NCBI GenBank assembly: GCA_034190875.2
Contig: CM067348.1
Span: forward strand, 10,757,694 to 10,821,693
Source: Urechis unicinctus
Lineage: Eukaryota; Annelida; Polychaeta; Xenopneusta; Urechidae
Direction: 5' to 3'
DNA length: 64,000 nt
Positions 36,628 through 45,934 of the stretch are shown piece by piece; positions within the stretch are counted from its first letter, which is position 1; each line of letters opens with the position of its first letter. The position numbers were made by a program, and so were the translations under genes. Under the pieces are notes generated by a model that saw nothing but the letters and a program-made list of their open reading frames with translations, was not told where the DNA came from and ran no database searches.

Positions 36628-37543
36628 TTCTTGATAGAGTAATTACCCTGTAGAATACAGGTTTGTAAAAGCCAGGGTGTGATTGTGTCTCTTTACCGCT
36701 CATGAATACATTAAAACTATTGGCTGCACTTTCTTCTGTATATCCTAGTACAGTACACAGTATATTACAGAAATCATATATCTTAATCTCAATGTACTTC
36801 TCAGTCAAATTCACAATACGCAATATACCATCATGCTCCTCTAGTACAATATCATTATTTGTATATGCAGTTCCAAGCATTAACAATTGTAATTCATGGA
36901 ATGACGTAATCTGTCCAATATCTTTAATAGTGAAAGCATTGTCATATCGTAATGCTATTTCTCTACCATTGGAAGATTCAGTGTACATTATAATTTGTAC
37001 CTTAAATGGATTGGATTCTACAATATCCAAGTCGCTAAAGTCCATTGAATCAAAAATGTACACACCTTTAATGTCCAGTCGATCATTGTACAATATTAGC
37101 GGATGTTTGTCTCGACTTAGCACATTGAACATGTCTTCTGCGGCGGCTATAGATAGTGTGGTTATATCACAGCCCTTTGTATGATCATCAACATGTATTA
37201 GTACGTTCTGTGAGTCGGAAGTAAGAGAGAAAACTTGTCTATTTTGTATTAGCACAAGCCTATCATACATAAGAACAAAATTAGAAGTTAGACCTAACAT
37301 ACTTCTCAGCTCGGGAGATTGAACACGCAAGATCACGCGGTGTACTGTCGTTGTGTTGAAGTGCACACGTAACACATCGTTAACTATAAGAAAGCTACTA
37401 TTGATATTTCTTTTCTCCAGAATCGTATTAGTCAGTTGTACAAAGTGAGCTATTGGTACTGCTTCCCTCCTTCTATCATCCAGCTGAATAAGACGGGTGG
37501 GATAGGATATGTCCCTTAATCCACATTCCCATAATTTTTCCAT
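36521..37543 (-). CDS. Polinton-type virion protein, N-terminal module
   Basis: 340 residues with a good ATG. The start MEKLWECGLRDISYP matches the W-x-x-x-L-x-x-I-x-Y/F-P opening seen in Polinton-associated structural proteins. LRSMLGL (about 80-86) and ILCTVLGYTEE (about 265) are LGF-type repeats of the same group. The last 25 or so residues (QPHCCQQCFIVTCYCCG) look unlike the rest and coincide with the overlap with the next gene, suggesting a shifted frame. Probable role: capsid or vertex protein. It could also be an independent overlapping gene. Confidence 0.55.
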   Translation of the reverse strand: MEKLWECGLRDISYPTRLIQLDDRRREAVPIAHFVQLTNTILEKRNINSSFLIVNDVLRVHFNTTTVHRVILRVQSPELRSMLGLTSNFVLMYDRLVLIQNRQVFSLTSDSQNVLIHVDDHTKGCDITTLSIAAAEDMFNVLSRDKHPLILYNDRLDIKGVYIFDSMDFSDLDIVESNPFKVQIIMYTESSNGREIALRYDNAFTIKDIGQITSFHELQLLMLGTAYTNNDIVLEEHDGILRIVNLTEKYIEIKIYDFCNILCTVLGYTEESAANSFNVFMSGKETQSHPGFYKPVFYRVITLSRNVKADTIVCSGSNTSTQPHCCQQCFIVTCYCCGTK

Positions 37544-37553
37544 AATTAGTTTG

Positions 37554-37800
37554 CTTTATGAAGGAATCCATATCGATGGTAAATGACGAGCATCACATTG
37601 TTTTCACCTGTGTTTCCTGATCTCCATGGTACTTTCCCTCCTTCTATCTAAATGTAATTGAATCCATGAAATCGTATGGTTTGTTGTAGTCCATATGATG
37701 AATAGAGGAATCACATTGTTTTCATACTCCAGGACTTTCAAATGTAATGGAAATGAACGTATGGTGTTGTAGTCCATACTGATGAATAGAGGAAAAATGA
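37554..37800. other. short non-coding gap between structural gene and BIR-RING gene
   Basis: Contains three imperfect direct repeats around ATGGTGTTGTAGTCCAT and TGATGAATAGAGGAA (37,685-37,800). No gene seen. Confidence 0.45.
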
Positions 37801-37807
37801 TACAGGA

Positions 37808-38533
<726 letters not shown>

Positions 38534-38557
38534 AATGAGAGTATCCTTGTAAAGCTT

Positions 38558-39290
38558 CACTTTTCCACGACGGATAGTAGTACCAATTCCAATACCATAT
38601 CAAATGATAAAGTAGAGTCGCGTTGTCGAAGCTGACTTGCGACGTCAAACATGTCACCGTTGCTGTCTTTCACATAAATGACAAACTCCTCAATGGACTA
38701 TGGTACAATTAACTCCTTGTAATAGATCCACTGTGGTTCATACGTATGAAATGAATAATCGCCCTTGCTACATGGAATAGATGTTAAAATTGATTCTACT
38801 CCTGAAGTCGTAATCGTTTTCTTTACTCCTGTCATGTGTAAATTAAGTATGACAGAAGTGTTCATATACTTATCAGCAAAAGTCAACATGCTTGTTTTTT
38901 TGGCTGATATTTGTAAAACTCTGTTGCTGTTCAAACTATGTGATGTAAACATCGGCACTATATTTGGAGAGAAAATCAACCTATAATTGAATATGTTATT
39001 TTCATTGACAATATACAGCCTGTTGTTAATGAACTTAACAGTTAATTCGTCACTCATATTTATATAGTTGTCCTTTATAGTAGAGTTATCTTCATCATTA
39101 CTATCTTCACCCGGACTTGTAATGTCGTCGGGTAAGTCACTATCTACAACCCTTGGCCTTGTCACGGCATCGGGTAAGTCATATGTTTGGCTAAGCATCC
39201 TTTCTAATAATGCTATAAATGATTTTATACAAGTTATATTTTTTTCGTCAACAACTTCTGTCAAAATATAATAAGCAGATTCATCGTCAT
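38558..39290 (-). pseudogene. Polinton-associated structural protein, in-frame stop
   Basis: A frame from about 39,290 to a TAG at 38,698 continues in the same phase to 38,558, where it carries FVIYVKDSNGDMFD, a tail similar in style to the end of the 431-residue gene. Before the TAG it contains an acidic stretch (DDITSPGEDSNDEDN) and YEPQWIYYKEL. No ATG opens the frame; a CAG acceptor-like site lies near 39,258. The gene immediately upstream (39,307-39,592) ends in a related PQWNTFPTD segment, so the two look like tandem relatives. Function unknown, probably virion. Confidence 0.45.
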
Positions 39291-39306
39291 CCTCACCTTC
39301 ATTGTA

Positions 39307-39592
39307 TTAAATTTGTAATTGAATATCAATAGCATATGTATCAGTAGGAAATGTATTCCACTGTGGTACATATATAAATTTGTTCTCCAATGGCAGCGTA
39401 ATTGGCGCTGCTGAAGAAACTTAGTTGTTGTGGTAATTGAAGTGTCAGCTCTCCTGGAGTGTCCTTTAAAGTATGTACAATTTGGAAATGTTTCTCTTCC
39501 TTATACTTGCGTACCATTCTAGCACGTTTGTACACAGGTTGTATGTGGTCATATTCCTCAATAAGGTTATTAGCTTCTTCGTCGTACAACAT
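39307..39592 (-). pseudogene. small structural-like gene, frameshifted
   Basis: ATG at 39,592, 10 bp after the integrase stop. The frame reads well to about LTLQLPQQLSFF and then drifts. Another frame from about 39,400 to 39,307 reads ENKFIYVPQWNTFPTD, resembling the downstream gene, so a one-base shift probably lies near 39,410. No family name can be given. Confidence 0.45.
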
Positions 39593-39601
39593 ACTTTGTT
39601 A

Positions 39602-40572
39602 TTAATTTATACTGTTTATATCAGTTTCACTAACCCACTCGTCAAAGGAGTCTGGCCAACCAACCCAATGAACGAAGTAACGTTTGTTCCGATGGTCGTG
39701 GCGTAGTACGGTCACTTTATATTCACTTGGTAGAGAATCAACCTTCTGTAATTCCTTTTCGTAATACGTTCCTTTTATTTTTTCGTTATTCTGATCCTTC
39801 AGTCTGTATTTATGTTCCTTTCCACTGCGAACAATGCTGTCGACTACAAATATTTCCTCTGTATATGTTGGGTGGTATCCTTTTTCAAAGGCGTCCTTAT
39901 TGCGTGTTGAACGTACGAAATCACCATATTTATATTTCAATTTGTATTTGTCGTCTGTAAATGTGTTGTCTTTGTACCGACCATCGTCATCATATATGCG
40001 ACTGACAACTTCATTAGCGTTGTTAAATGTAACGCTGTTCGGTGTTCTCCCTATGGTAGTGTGATAAGAATTGTTGTAAGAGTCTATGAAATCACTGGTT
40101 TTATCCACCCAACGCATGGTTTGTTTTTGATACATATATTTCATCATTTTTTCTTTAAAGGTCCTATTAAATCGCTCAACAATGGAAGCATTAACCGCTT
40201 CATTCTCTGTCGTAAAATGTCGTATATTATGCTCTTCATACAAATGTTTCATTTTTCTATTCAGAGACTCACTGCCTTTGTCAGTCTGGAATTTCAGTTG
40301 CTGTTTTCCTTCCTAAATCTTCTAAATCTCCAGCCCATTGTTGATAGGGTTCGCCCACAATTGTTCGTGACACATATACTTTGCCCAACTTTCTTATCTT
40401 TGTGTATTCTATAAGTATGTTGTGTAGAAAGAAATTTAGCAACATCCTTCCTGGTTACAAGTAAATGTTCTTTACGTGCTGCGTAGTACAACTTTTCGAC
40501 ACCTCCAAATGATCCTGTATTTTTAGGATCATTGTAAATCTCTTTCAAAGCGGTCTTTGTACGTTCGTCCAT
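39602..40572 (-). pseudogene. Polinton-type integrase with chromodomain, internally deleted
   Basis: The N-terminal part (ATG at 40,572) contains the YYAARKEHLLVTRKDV-like region. The first catalytic aspartate is in QQWAGDLEDL, in another frame near 40,330. The second (QTDKGSE) and the glutamate (NASIVERFNRT) follow close behind at about 40,280-40,180. The stretch of roughly 50 residues expected between the first and second catalytic aspartates is missing, and two frame changes occur at 40,380-40,290. The C-terminus carries an SH3-like region and a chromodomain (YFVHWVGWPDSFDEWV), which in such integrases directs target choice. The stop and the start of the next gene are 10 bp apart. Not functional as it stands. 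Confidence 0.85.
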
Positions 40573-40573
40573 A

Positions 40574-42118
40574 TTAACGAATGAAACAAGTAATTACATA
40601 AGTACATACTTTTATTTCATAGCACATTACAAATTTAGTTACAACCAATACTGCGGTAACAGAAGCAACTATTTGAGTAGGATGGTTATAAGCATAAACC
40701 ATACCAGCAAAGATTCCTGCTTTTGTAGAAGCGTTAGGTTTCAATATGTCTATGACACCAGCAGAAGCTTGGATACTTTTTTTTATTATAGTCTGACCAG
40801 GAATAGCGTCTGGTAAAATATCCAAGGCCGCTGTCAATTGATTAAATTGTGTATTTGTAACTTCCATTAAAGCGGTATTATATATGTACCACGGAATACC
40901 AAGACTCGCTAATATAGGAGCAATTTTTGAAGCAATATCTAACACATTATAACCAAAACGAAACAAACCATAACGCCCATTGCTTTCTTTCTGTAATCGT
41001 AAATTAGCTTTCTGAGTCGCAACACCTTGTGCTTGTAACAATGCTTTGATAAAATGAGCTGTACCAATAGGTTTGACATTCATAAGCTGTTTGTCAGTAT
41101 TAAACAAATATTCAATAATTCGCTTAATACTTGAATCTTTCATGATCTTGTCATCATTCATTAATTCCCCCTGATCATTCCATTGTAATGTTGATGATGA
41201 TTTAATAAGATCTAAAGCGTCCTGTGCATCCTTCTGCATTGATTTGGGTACACTAGTAACAATACCCTTGTCACTAATATCTTCAACATAATCCTGACCT
41301 GCCGCACGTGGGACAAAAAAATCTCTCCATGACACGCTTTTATCGGACCGAATCAATAATTTACGCACTTTTTCAAGCAATAATTGATCTTTCGTTATTG
41401 CTAAAATTTCAGGCCAATTTTTATTAGTTAGTGAATCTAATTTCTCGGCTGCTACACGTTCTGATATTTCATTAATAGCTATTTTGTCAGTAGGAAATTG
41501 AAATCTAGTACGAAACATAGTATTCTTTGACTTTTGTACATTACCTATTTGCGTTAGTATAACTATGGTATTCTCCGGTACTTTCTTCATAGGTTCATTA
41601 CTATTAATAAATATTACAATACTTCTATACATTGGCTTTGTAAAATTTACACCATTTAAAGTGAAATAATCGTTAGTCATTTGTGCACTATCTGCTATAA
41701 AATCTGAGTATATTGAATGACCCAAAACTCTTACTGCATCTTTGTCTTTATCGAAAGCGTCGTCCAAGAATACTTTTGCTGAAATAAGTTTATTATTTTC
41801 AGACTCCTTCGTTGAAGACCATACTCCTTCTCCACTAGGTGGCGGTGGTTCAGTTTCGTGATAAGCTCTTTCCGAAGGCTTTGTAGGTGTAGGTGGTTTA
41901 GCGTTGAAGGCTGAGGATTGAATAGACGAAAGAGAATGTTGATCCAATGGCATGAGACGTCGCATTGTGACAAACTTATTAATTTCATGCACACGATTAT
42001 TTAAGCGTTGATTATTTGTTTTAGTAGCATCGTCACTAAATATTTTTCTTCTTTGTTCGTCCAAAGCTCCTGCGGCAGGATTGAGTACCATAGTTTGTTC
42101 ATCGACAACATCCTGCAA
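40574..42118 (-). CDS. large unknown virion-like protein with C-terminal membrane segment
   Basis: A 514-residue uninterrupted frame with a good ATG. It has a Pro/Ser/Thr-rich N-terminal third (about 70-105, PPTPTKPSERAYHETEPPPP) and an alpha/beta middle, with hydrophobic stretches near 395-420 (IAPILASLGIPWYIY) and at the end (IVASVTAVLVVTKFVM). No family is recognised. It ends one base before the integrase ATG and starts just after three small basic genes. By position and length it may be a minor capsid or membrane-active virion protein, comparable in place to adenovirus pVI/pIIIa-type genes, but this is inference. The long intact frame in a decayed element is notable. Confidence 0.65.
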   Translation of the reverse strand: MQDVVDEQTMVLNPAAGALDEQRRKIFSDDATKTNNQRLNNRVHEINKFVTMRRLMPLDQHSLSSIQSSAFNAKPPTPTKPSERAYHETEPPPPSGEGVWSSTKESENNKLISAKVFLDDAFDKDKDAVRVLGHSIYSDFIADSAQMTNDYFTLNGVNFTKPMYRSIVIFINSNEPMKKVPENTIVILTQIGNVQKSKNTMFRTRFQFPTDKIAINEISERVAAEKLDSLTNKNWPEILAITKDQLLLEKVRKLLIRSDKSVSWRDFFVPRAAGQDYVEDISDKGIVTSVPKSMQKDAQDALDLIKSSSTLQWNDQGELMNDDKIMKDSSIKRIIEYLFNTDKQLMNVKPIGTAHFIKALLQAQGVATQKANLRLQKESNGRYGLFRFGYNVLDIASKIAPILASLGIPWYIYNTALMEVTNTQFNQLTAALDILPDAIPGQTIIKKSIQASAGVIDILKPNASTKAGIFAGMVYAYNHPTQIVASVTAVLVVTKFVMCYEIKVCTYVITCFIR

Positions 42119-42129
42119 ATCTTACTTTG

Positions 42130-42225
42130 TCAGTCCTTTTTTTTTCTTGCAAGGTGTGTGACCTTAACTTTCCTCTCCCTCCGACGGACCCTCACTTTAC
42201 TTCGACGAGTTGATGTTTTAGGCAT
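42130..42225 (-). CDS. 31-residue very basic peptide
   Basis: The ATG overlaps the stop of the preceding gene (ATGCCTAA). Sixteen of 31 residues are Arg or Lys, with a dense RVRRRERKVKV core. Size and charge resemble the mu/pX-type DNA-condensing peptides of adenoviruses, which is analogy rather than proven homology. The stop lies 11 bp before the 514-residue gene. Confidence 0.5.
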   Translation of the reverse strand: MPKTSTRRSKVRVRRRERKVKVTHLARKKKD

Positions 42226-42508
42226 GACGATTCCTTTTCCTACGTTGTTTCCTCTTACGACGCTTAGCCCGTCGGCTTTGAATATGACTAACTGCAGCCT
42301 GTGTACCAAATTCAAGTCCTTTATTCATTCCAGCCTTAAGCACTTCCCTGCCAGCTTTCTTTAGTAATCCTGGCCCCTTCTTAATTCCATACTGCATACC
42401 TTGCTTTACAGCTTGTGTGCCAACCTTCTTGGCAGCTTTAAGTAACGAACCAAAGGTTCCATACCCCTGTTGATAAACCGGACGTCTGTAAAGTCGTTTT
42501 GTACTCAT
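42218..42508 (-). CDS. basic core-like protein with Gly/Ala/Lys amphipathic segment
   Basis: 96 residues with a good ATG. The N-terminal YGTFGSLLKAAKKVG and following Gly/Lys/Ala-rich helices are followed by an Arg/Lys block (RRAKRRKRKQRRKRNR). Such a composition suggests a nucleic-acid-packaging or membrane-active capsid protein. The stop overlaps the next ATG by an ATGCCTAA overlap. No family name is assigned. Confidence 0.6.
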   Translation of the reverse strand: MSTKRLYRRPVYQQGYGTFGSLLKAAKKVGTQAVKQGMQYGIKKGPGLLKKAGREVLKAGMNKGLEFGTQAAVSHIQSRRAKRRKRKQRRKRNRHA

Positions 42509-42576
42509 TATTCTTTCTTTCCGTGGAGGAATGACCGTAGTAGTCTTCTCTGTCGTAGTGTACGTAACGAATGAAA

Positions 42577-42951
42577 CTACAGGACCTTCCCATTCCTTTT
42601 CCTTCGTCTGCGATAAAGTACTTTTCCTTTTTGATTTCTTTTCTTCATTATATTTTCGGCACTCGACCTCACACCTTCTTGAATAGCTTGTTTGACAAGA
42701 CCTTTTGCTCCTTTCTTAGCCAAGGCCTTTAATCCTCTTTTAGTTAAATGCTTAGCGGCAAGACGTGTTGCACCTCTTGTTGCTGCTCGTGTCCCTACAC
42801 GTGCCGCTGATCTTATTGCAGTTCTTGCTGCAACCCTTGTACCGACTCTGGCTGCTATCCTTGCAGCCCTTGTACCGACTCTGGCTGCTATCCTTGCAGC
42901 CGTACTTGCTATTCTAAGTGCTGGACCAATGGCTGCTAAGAAAGCCACCAT
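42577..42951 (-). CDS. Ala/Arg-repeat core-like protein
   Basis: 124 residues. After a hydrophobic start (MVAFLAAIGPALRIAS) it has about six repeats of a VGTRAARIAAR-type unit (residues 22-70), then a Lys-rich region and an RRRRKR tail. DNA in this stretch is internally repeated (GCTGCTATCCTTGCAGCC and related units). The composition fits a virion DNA-binding protein like adenovirus core proteins; the repeats suggest expansion by slippage. It is the first gene of the leftward block, starting about 140 bp from the palindrome. Confidence 0.6.
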   Translation of the reverse strand: MVAFLAAIGPALRIASTAARIAARVGTRAARIAARVGTRVAARTAIRSAARVGTRAATRGATRLAAKHLTKRGLKALAKKGAKGLVKQAIQEGVRSSAENIMKKRNQKGKVLYRRRRKRNGKVL

Positions 42952-43090
42952 GTTTACGCTTTTCCTTTTTCAATTGAAAGTGAAACAACATTACACAGAA
43001 TGAGTATTTAAAGCAAAAATTCATATAAACTATTAAACTATAATATAAAAGATTATTTACTCGCTTCAAAGAAAAAATGTGTTAAAATTG

Positions 43091-43261
43091 TGTTCCGAGA
43101 TTTCATTTTCTGTTCCGAGATCCCATTGGTTTAACATGGGGTTTGTTACGAGATTTCATTTTGTGTTCCGAGATACATCTCGGAACAGAATCTCAAATCT
43201 CGTAACAAACCTCATGTTAAGTCAATGAGATCTCGGAACAGAAAACACGATCTCGGAACAG
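43091..43261. repeat. imperfect palindrome between divergent gene blocks
   Basis: Two arms of about 83-85 bp are reverse complements with few mismatches, meeting near 43,176. Each arm has three copies of TTCCGAGAT (at 43,093, 43,113 and 43,166, with the complements ATCTCGGAA in the other arm) and one TTACGAGAT variant. It sits between the last leftward gene start (42,951) and the first rightward gene (43,377). It may act as a shared promoter/operator, a replication origin or joined terminal repeats, or it may be an inserted palindromic MITE. Confidence 0.9.
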
Positions 43262-43376
43262 CTTTTTTGGTAGTTGTGTAATTTATTTATTTATTTATTT
43301 TTTTAAATTTTTTTTGACTTGTTGTATTATTTGTATTGGTTTATATTTGTTGATATTTTTAATTCTCTTTCAGTTA

Positions 43377-44177
43377 ATGCTAACGACAGGAACTGTAAAC
43401 ATGGATTTTTGGAAGAAATATTTACAAAATAGACCACAAAGATTGGGACTAGCTGTTCCACTTAATAAAAATAGAACTGTGAAGACTAACATAAAAGCGT
43501 CTAGAGTAGCCAAAGCTCTAAAGCCGGTGAAAGCTCCTCCTTACCACGGGGTAAAAGTGAAGTCCACCCCTAAACCTAAGGGAAAGAGGAAGGTGCAGGA
43601 TGTCGATTCTGACAATGATTATTTCGATGATACTACACCAGAACCATTGTATAAAAAGAAGAAAGGAACAAAGGAGGAGACAGAAGATTGTGTGTCCTCC
43701 GACGAACAAGAGGTTAGTGTAAAACCGCAGAAAGAAAGTCGCTGCGTTGTCGAGCGGAAAAAAAGAGCAACAATTTTTGATGGACCTCACTCTGCCAGGA
43801 GCACTATTCCATTATTTGATGATCCTGTTTCTACAAAGGTTCCACGCTCTGAGGGAGAAATTTACAGCAACTGTAAGACATTTTGTCAGAGCTATCAAGA
43901 TTTTGATAACGGTTACCATCTTAATAATCATAGCAAGAAGAAGAATTTACAGGACTTAAAGAGCTGTGTTCAGAAAATTGTTCACAAGGAAGGTCCCCTG
44001 CATACACATTTGACAGCTGACGAGCGCGACCGTCTATTTCTTCACAAGAAAGACGTAAAGGCTATTTTATCTCAAGACCATAACTCCGTGAGGAAAACGC
44101 TTGAGAAAAATCCTGAATTAACTCAATTGGTGACTGGTTTTATTAGCAGTATAGACGTAGATTATGACGAGAATTAA
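43377..44177 (+). CDS. basic/acidic unknown protein, first rightward gene of the element
   Basis: The ATG at 43,377 directly follows a polypyrimidine tract and CAG, so a 5' intron is possible; a second ATG at 43,401 has a better context. The protein is about 260 residues: a Lys/Arg-rich N-terminal third (KVKSTPKPKGKRKVQ), acidic segments (DVDSDNDYFDD, KEETED), a KKRATIFDGPHSARSTIPLF stretch and a helical C-terminus. No family is recognised. Its plus-strand orientation and place next to the palindrome set it apart from the structural block; it may be a core or regulatory protein. The following gene overlaps its end. Confidence 0.6.
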   Translation: MLTTGTVNMDFWKKYLQNRPQRLGLAVPLNKNRTVKTNIKASRVAKALKPVKAPPYHGVKVKSTPKPKGKRKVQDVDSDNDYFDDTTPEPLYKKKKGTKEETEDCVSSDEQEVSVKPQKESRCVVERKKRATIFDGPHSARSTIPLFDDPVSTKVPRSEGEIYSNCKTFCQSYQDFDNGYHLNNHSKKKNLQDLKSCVQKIVHKEGPLHTHLTADERDRLFLHKKDVKAILSQDHNSVRKTLEKNPELTQLVTGFISSIDVDYDEN

Positions 44178-44340
44178 ACGCGGCAGAAAAGGTCCTCGCA
44201 GACCGAAGAGGTCGACGAGAATTAAACAGATTAATGAACCAATGACCAGTCCGACCATTCATCATGGTTTGCAAACATATTATAGAGTTTTAAGAAGACC
44301 AGTAAGTCATAAAGACCTGTATGCACATAATTGTTCATAA
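44164..44340 (+). CDS. 58-residue basic protein overlapping the preceding gene
   Basis: The ATG lies inside the last five codons of the upstream gene, in another frame. The first 21 residues are dominated by Arg and Lys (RGRKGPRRPKRSTRIK). The overlap is like the 4-14 bp overlaps elsewhere in the cluster. Probably a nucleic-acid-binding virion peptide; no family is assigned. Confidence 0.45.
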   Translation: MTRIKRGRKGPRRPKRSTRIKQINEPMTSPTIHHGLQTYYRVLRRPVSHKDLYAHNCS

Positions 44341-44400
44341 AGAAAGCCGCCTCTTCCTCATCAGATCTACTCACTTTTGTCAACAGTCAAGACGTGAATT

Positions 44401-44595
44401 ATGAAAAGAGCTAGTCGTGGCAGACATGTGGGAGTCAATTCAAAGAAGAAATCAAGACCACGTAAAAAGAGAAATCAAGTTGGAGGCTTGCTACCGTGGC
44501 TTATATTTGAAGGTGTAAAAGCTAAACACGAAAAAAGGAAATTCAGTTTTAAAAATGCGTTGGGAGACAGTATAAAAGATCAGTTGGGTATTTAA
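44401..44595 (+). CDS. 64-residue basic protein with hydrophobic centre
   Basis: A Lys/Arg-rich N-terminus (RASRGRHVGVNSKKKSRPRK) is followed by GGLLPWLIFEGVKAK and a short acidic-basic tail ending in DQLGI. It follows the 58-residue gene by 60 bp on the same strand. It resembles small packaging or core peptides in composition only. Confidence 0.45.
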   Translation: MKRASRGRHVGVNSKKKSRPRKKRNQVGGLLPWLIFEGVKAKHEKRKFSFKNALGDSIKDQLGI

Positions 44596-44739
44596 TAAAC
44601 AGCTGCGGCATATCTTCTTTCTAAAGTGTAGTGCACTATCATGTAAGACAAATAAAATAGACTGTATATTATATAAATGCATTGTTTATTTGTCTCTATA
44701 CATGCGTCTCACAGAGACAAGAAATATTAACAGAATGAT

Positions 44740-45609
44740 TTATAGAAATTCGGAAGAGCATCGGTTAATGATTTTTTGGTTTGAAAGTCTAATTCTCTGC
44801 GTGTAAGCATCCGCTCTTTTTCATCAGGTCCATTTTTCACAGATGTTGTTATAATCAAAGAATACTGGCTGCATTGTAGTTCTATATCATTTACAGCTGG
44901 TGTAAATGGGTTTTTTCCACTGGACCACTCGGTGGCTCAGGGGTTGAAGTACGGTGTGGTTCCAAATCTATGTGAACTGCTCCACTTTGACGTCGTTTTG
45001 CATACGTTCCTACTTTTTCTAGCCCAATCGAAATGATCTATTTCTTCGTCACTGAGGGGGAGAAGTTTGAATATGTACATTGGATTGCTATTTTTGTACT
45101 TCGTTTCAACACTTCCCCACAAGGGTAATTGACATTGATTCAATTCTTTTTGTAATGTATGACTCCACCACTGGAAGCAAATGCTGCCAGTTGAGTTTTA
45201 ATAACAACGGACATTATGGTGGCTCCTAGACTAGTTCTCACACATCGTATGTCCAATAACGAAAATGTAAAGGGCATGTGTTGACGTACTGTGGTAAAAG
45301 ACACAATGTCAATGACAACTTTTTGAATGTCCTTTGTGGTAGGCCATGATCCCACTCCCCATGGTCTCGTACCGTGTGGTACCACATGGAGTTCATCCTC
45401 GCAATCACTAATGTGTCGCTTTCTGAAATACATACAATTACTTCTATTTAAGAACTGCACTATTATTATGTTATTAAAATATATATAATATTAATAGTAC
45501 TTACTGGGACATGGGTACTTCTTTTCTTAAGCCAGTCACAGTCGTCATCGCTTCCGTTACGGGGAGTAGTGGTAATTTCTTGCTTTTCTTGGGTTGACTT
45601 AGTTGACAT
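44740..45609 (-). pseudogene. unknown element gene, spliced and broken
   Basis: A candidate first exon (ATG at 45,609, ends at CCA/GTAAGT near 45,508) precedes a CAG acceptor near 45,427. From there a frame runs to a stop at 45,140, continues one phase over to an in-frame TGA at about 44,937, and reads on in that same phase to a stop near 44,742. Readable segments include TFSLLDIRCVRTSLGATIMS and DALPNFYKSFC. No family is recognised. At least two lesions are present, and the exon phases do not match perfectly either, so the model is tentative. It sits downstream of the capsid gene in the same orientation. Confidence 0.4.
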
Positions 45610-45934
45610 TCTGAGCGCTTAAACTTTACCGCTTTAATACTTGCAACATACTGTTATGTGTATATTACTCAGCACTTTTTATGTCACGTGATGTATTCCA
45701 ACCACATACAGATTGCAAGCAGGCTTGGCCTGTGGTTAAGTAGGTCCAACCAGTTACATCTAGTTTAGAAGTGAGTCATATACCACGTGACTATTACAAC
45801 TGGTTCTAACCAGTTTCATGAGCTAATAATAAAGTACGCAATATATATATCACCAAAAGAAATGCTTTATTATATTCAGCATATTATAAAAGAATAATAT
45901 ATATTATTATTGTCAACTCATAGGTCTTAAGCAC

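Noticed and set aside
36702..37184. 160-residue plus-strand frame
   Set aside because: Antisense shadow of the 340-residue virion gene.
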